A DNA stretch of 46,729 nt from Gammaproteobacteria bacterium (GTDB taxonomy: Bacteria > Pseudomonadota > Gammaproteobacteria > Steroidobacterales > Steroidobacteraceae), in assembly GCA_027366635.1 (NCBI GenBank), contig DAHXNE010000089.1, positions 1-46,729 on the forward strand. Direction: 5' to 3'. A program made the translations under genes and the position numbers. How positions within the stretch are numbered: position 1 is the first letter of the stretch; each line of letters begins with the position of its first letter. The notes below the pieces were generated by a model. That model ran no database searches. It was not told the origin of the DNA and worked only from the letters and a program-made list of their open reading frames with translations. This document shows, in pieces, positions 42,204-46,729 of the stretch.

Positions 42204-44327
42204 GTGGAGACGACGCAGCATTGCCCGACCGCCCTGCTCGAGTCGATCGACGCCGTACGGCGCGGGCTCGAAACGATCGGTGCCATCGAGCCCTCGGCGC
42301 TCGCGACCGGCGCCGAGGCCGCCGAGATCGTCGGAGCGATCACCCAGGACGCCACACTCGCCCGCGCCGTCCTGATCAAGCTCGCCCGCGCCCGCGCCGC
42401 GCTCGCACCCGAGGTGCTCCGGCGCCTGAGCGACCCAGAAGCATGGGCGACGGCCGAGGCACTGGCGAGGCTCGGGGAAATCGGGCTGCCCTCACACTGG
42501 TCACCGTCCCAGGGTCTCGACAGCCGCCAGGCGGAAACTCTGCGCAAAATGCTGCTTGCGGTGGTCAGCGATCCTCGGCTGATCATCGCGCGTCTCGCCG
42601 AGCAGCTGGTGGCGCTGCGCCACGCGCGCGACGCGCCAAACGAGTTCCGCGAGCGGCTCGCGCTCGAGGCCCGCGCGGTCTTCGCGCCGCTCGCCAACCG
42701 GCTGGGGATCTGGCAGCTTAAATGGGAACTCGAGGATCTGTCCTTCCGCTATCTAGATCCCGAGCACTATCGGCACATCGCCGAGGTCCTCAACGAGCGG
42801 CGCACCGATCGCGAACAGTACATCGAAGCATTCTGCGCCGAGCTGCGCGCCGCCCTCGCCCAGGCCGACGTCACCGCCGAGGTCTATGGCCGCCCGAAAC
42901 ACATCTACAGCATCTACCGCAAGATGCAGCGCAAGCACCTCGCCTTCGAGCAATTGTTCGACGTACGGGCGGTGCGGGTCATCGTCGCGGCGATGCCGGA
43001 TTGCTACGCGGCGCTCGGTGTCGTGCACAGCCTGTGGCGTTACATCCCCGGCGAGTTCGACGACTACATCGCCACGCCAAAGGACAACGCCTATCGCTCC
43101 ATCCATACCGCGGTGATCGGCCCGCAGGGCAAGAGCGTCGAAGTCCAGATCCGCACGCGCCAGATGCACGAGCATGCCGAGCTCGGCGTGGCGGCGCACT
43201 GGACGTACAAGGAAGGCATACCCGCCGACGTGCACTATCAGCGCAAGATCGAGGCGGTGCGCCGCATGCTGGCGCCGGGAGGCGGCGCACTCCCGGCGAT
43301 CGACGGAGAATTTCTCGAGCAAGTCAGCACCGAATTGTTCCGCGATCGGGTCTACGTGCTGACGCCCAAGGGCGAGGTGATCGATCTGCCCCATGGCGCC
43401 ACGCCGCTCGACTACGCCTACACCGTGCATACTTCGCTCGGGCACCGCTGCCGAGGCGCAAAGATCAACGGCCGCATCGTGCCGCTGACCCACGTACTGG
43501 CCAACGGCGAAGTCGTCGAGATCATCACCGCCAAACAGGATGGACCGAGCCGCGACTGGCTGGCCCCGGAACTCGGCTACCTCGTCTCGGCGCGCAATCG
43601 CGCCAAAGTGCGCGCATGGTTCCGCAAGCTCGATGCCGCCGATAATCGCGGCGCCGGCCGCCTGATCGCCGAGCGGGAGCTGAGCCGCCTCGGTGTCACG
43701 ACCGGCCGGCTTCCCGAACTGATCAGCGCACTTAATGCCGGTGACATCGACCAATTCCATCAGCTGATCGGCGAGGGTTCGCTTACCGTGCCGCAGCTCG
43801 CCCGCGCGGCTGAGCGGCTCTGGGGCCGCAGTGAACCGGCGCCGACGGCCACGCCGGCTCGCACCCGCGCGGCACGCGGCTCGCCGGTCAACATCGAGGG
43901 AGTAGGCGACCTGCCGATCACCTTGGCGCGCTGTTGTGCCCCGCTGCGACCCCAACCGATCGTCGGTTACATCACCGTCGGGCGCGGTGTCACCATCCAT
44001 CGCCGCGGCTGCGCCAGCTTCGAACGCATGCGCACAGTGCGACCGGACCGGGTTCTGCACGCCAACTGGAGTACGAGCCAGCCGGCCCCGCTGCCGGTGC
44101 GCATCGCGGTCCAAGCCCATGACCGTCGCGCCTTGGTGCGCGACTTGTCCGATGTGCTCGCCGTCGAGCGGCTGAGCATCCAGGCCATGACCACCACCAT
44201 CGATCACGACGCCGGCACAGCCGAGATCCTGCTCAGCGTCACGATCGACGACGAGGCGCAGCTGCAGCGGGTGCTGCAACGCCTGAGCGCCGTGTCGAAC
44301 GTCACCTCGGCACGACGGGCGCGTTAA
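42204..44327 (+). CDS. relA: RelA: (p)ppGpp synthetase
   Basis: A ribosome-associated alarmone synthetase of 707 residues. The N-terminal hydrolase-like domain lacks the HD metal motif, so hydrolysis is not expected. The synthetase domain has VYGRPKHIYSIYRKMQRKHL, FDVRAVRVIV and GEFDDYIATPKDNAYRS, whose EFDD is the motif of monofunctional RelA rather than SpoT. EVQIRTRQMHEHAELGVAAH closes it. TGS (about 390-450), zinc-finger-like Cys (RCCAPL) and ACT (about 630-707) domains follow. The start is a GTG at 42204. Confidence 0.96.
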   Translation: METTQHCPTALLESIDAVRRGLETIGAIEPSALATGAEAAEIVGAITQDATLARAVLIKLARARAALAPEVLRRLSDPEAWATAEALARLGEIGLPSHWSPSQGLDSRQAETLRKMLLAVVSDPRLIIARLAEQLVALRHARDAPNEFRERLALEARAVFAPLANRLGIWQLKWELEDLSFRYLDPEHYRHIAEVLNERRTDREQYIEAFCAELRAALAQADVTAEVYGRPKHIYSIYRKMQRKHLAFEQLFDVRAVRVIVAAMPDCYAALGVVHSLWRYIPGEFDDYIATPKDNAYRSIHTAVIGPQGKSVEVQIRTRQMHEHAELGVAAHWTYKEGIPADVHYQRKIEAVRRMLAPGGGALPAIDGEFLEQVSTELFRDRVYVLTPKGEVIDLPHGATPLDYAYTVHTSLGHRCRGAKINGRIVPLTHVLANGEVVEIITAKQDGPSRDWLAPELGYLVSARNRAKVRAWFRKLDAADNRGAGRLIAERELSRLGVTTGRLPELISALNAGDIDQFHQLIGEGSLTVPQLARAAERLWGRSEPAPTATPARTRAARGSPVNIEGVGDLPITLARCCAPLRPQPIVGYITVGRGVTIHRRGCASFERMRTVRPDRVLHANWSTSQPAPLPVRIAVQAHDRRALVRDLSDVLAVERLSIQAMTTTIDHDAGTAEILLSVTIDDEAQLQRVLQRLSAVSNVTSARRAR

Positions 44328-44333
44328 GACCTT

Positions 44334-45761
<1,428 letters not shown>

Positions 45762-45763
45762 GA

Positions 45764-46729
45764 TCAGACTCCCAACAACATGCGACCCGGATCCTCCAGG
45801 CAGTCTTTGACGGCCACCAGGAACTGCACGGCATCGCGACCGTCGATGAGACGGTGATCGTAGGTGATCGCGATATACATCATCGGACGCACGAGAATCT
45901 GCCCGTCGACCACCATTGGACGATCCTGGATCTTGTGCATGCCGAGAATCGCGCTTTGCGGGGCATTGACGATCGGCGTGGACATCAGCGACCCGAACAC
46001 CCCGCCGTTGGTGATGGTGAAGGTGCCGCCGGTAAGATCCTCGATGGCGAGCGCGCCGGCCCGCGCCTTCTTGGCGTACTCGGCGATCTCCTTCTCGATG
46101 AGCGCGAAACCCTTGACGTCAGCATCGCGCACGATCGGCACCACCAAGCCTCGGTCAGTCGAGACCGCCACGCCGATGTCGTAGAACTCGTGATAGACGA
46201 TGTCGGTGCCGTCGACGGAAGCGTTGACTACGGGGAACCGCTTCAATGCCTCGATGCAGGCCTTGACGAAGAACGACATGAAACCGAGTTTCACGCCGTG
46301 CTCCTTCTCGAAGCGCTCCTTGTGACGAGCACGCAGCTGATTGACTGCTGTCAGATCGACCTCATTGAACGATGTCAGCAGCGCCTGGGTGGACTGCGCT
46401 TCGACCATGCGCTGGGCGATACGCTGGCGCAGCCGGGTCATCGCAACGCGATGCTCGGCGCGCGCTCCAGCGGGCACCGCCAGCTTGGCGGCCTCGCCCC
46501 CTGGCACGGCCGACGTTCCTTCCTGGGCGGACGACTGCTTGCCGAGGAAGCCGACGACGTCGGACTTGGTCAACCGCCCGTCGCGCCCGCTTGCCGGAAT
46601 GGCACCGGGGTCGAGACGGTTCTCCTGCACCAGGCGGCGCACGGACGGGCTCAACTTGTCCTTCTCCTGCGCTGCCGACTCTTTCTCGCCGGCCTTCGCC
46701 TTGCCGGACTGCGCTGCTGCGGCGGGCGC
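45764..46729 (-). CDS. sucB: Dihydrolipoyl succinyltransferase (E2 of 2-oxoglutarate dehydrogenase), partial
   Basis: The 5' end lies outside the window; 321 residues are visible. They begin in an Ala/Lys/Glu-rich flexible linker. The E3-binding domain follows ([31 protein letters not shown]), then the catalytic acyltransferase domain with [19 protein letters not shown] and the active-site His/Asp in [15 protein letters not shown]. The spacing of 2 bases to lpdA marks one operon. The lipoyl domain must be upstream of the window. The sequence favours succinyl- over acetyltransferase. Confidence 0.95.
   Translation of the reverse strand, partial: APAAAAQSGKAKAGEKESAAQEKDKLSPSVRRLVQENRLDPGAIPASGRDGRLTKSDVVGFLGKQSSAQEGTSAVPGGEAAKLAVPAGARAEHRVAMTRLRQRIAQRMVEAQSTQALLTSFNEVDLTAVNQLRARHKERFEKEHGVKLGFMSFFVKACIEALKRFPVVNASVDGTDIVYHEFYDIGVAVSTDRGLVVPIVRDADVKGFALIEKEIAEYAKKARAGALAIEDLTGGTFTITNGGVFGSLMSTPIVNAPQSAILGMHKIQDRPMVVDGQILVRPMMYIAITYDHRLIDGRDAVQFLVAVKDCLEDPGRMLLGV

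Noticed and set aside
42753..44279. 508-codon minus-strand frame
   Set aside because: Antisense of relA, which has complete synthetase, TGS and ACT motifs.

Overview
The window is a high-GC stretch of a Gram-negative chromosome, almost certainly a gammaproteobacterium. The evidence is the gene order yebC-ruvCAB-ybgC-tolQRAB-pal-cpoB-queE-queC, a CysD/CysNC ATP sulfurylase with fused APS kinase, a RelA with the EFDD motif of the monofunctional synthetase, and a lipid A L-Ara4N (arn) cluster. I cannot name the genus from sequence alone.

Bases 1-5143 hold sulfate activation on the minus strand (cysQ-cysD-cysNC, the last running off the window) and alanine dehydrogenase divergent from an Lrp/AsnC regulator. 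Bases 5503-15040 carry, on the minus strand, a tightly packed arn operon (arnA-decarboxylase, arnT, arnE/F-like, arnB, arnC, arnA-formyltransferase, arnD) that reads on into a quinone oxidoreductase. ArnA is split into two genes and only one small flippase subunit is present. A fused acyl carrier protein-acyltransferase gene follows. Bases 15171-24868 hold an outer-membrane protein, murJ, acuI divergent from a thiolase, a FAA-hydrolase, a tiny membrane protein and two tandem secreted S10 carboxypeptidase-like genes.

Bases about 24910-32570 form an accessory island. One end is an intact tRNA-Lys(UUU); the other is a degenerate 44-base copy of the 3' part of that tRNA, with a relic of a tyrosine integrase beside it. 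The island carries two type II toxin-antitoxin operons (plus a third antitoxin relic), a broken IS21-family transposase with a 24-base tandem repeat array, a broken Tn3-family transposase containing a 246-base MITE-like insertion with an 8-base target duplication, an intact Tn3-type resolvase, a GDSL hydrolase, a GNAT acetyltransferase and three overlapping small ORFs. The insertions can be ordered: the Tn3 gene came first, the MITE landed in it, and an IS21 fragment is joined to its truncated 3' end.

Bases 32638-42083 are a 13-gene minus-strand run (a truncated YebC-like gene, ruvCAB, tol-pal, queE, queC) in which many genes overlap by 4 bases, implying translational coupling. Divergent from it is relA, which converges on lpdA and the partial E2 gene of 2-oxoglutarate dehydrogenase (sucB) at the right edge.
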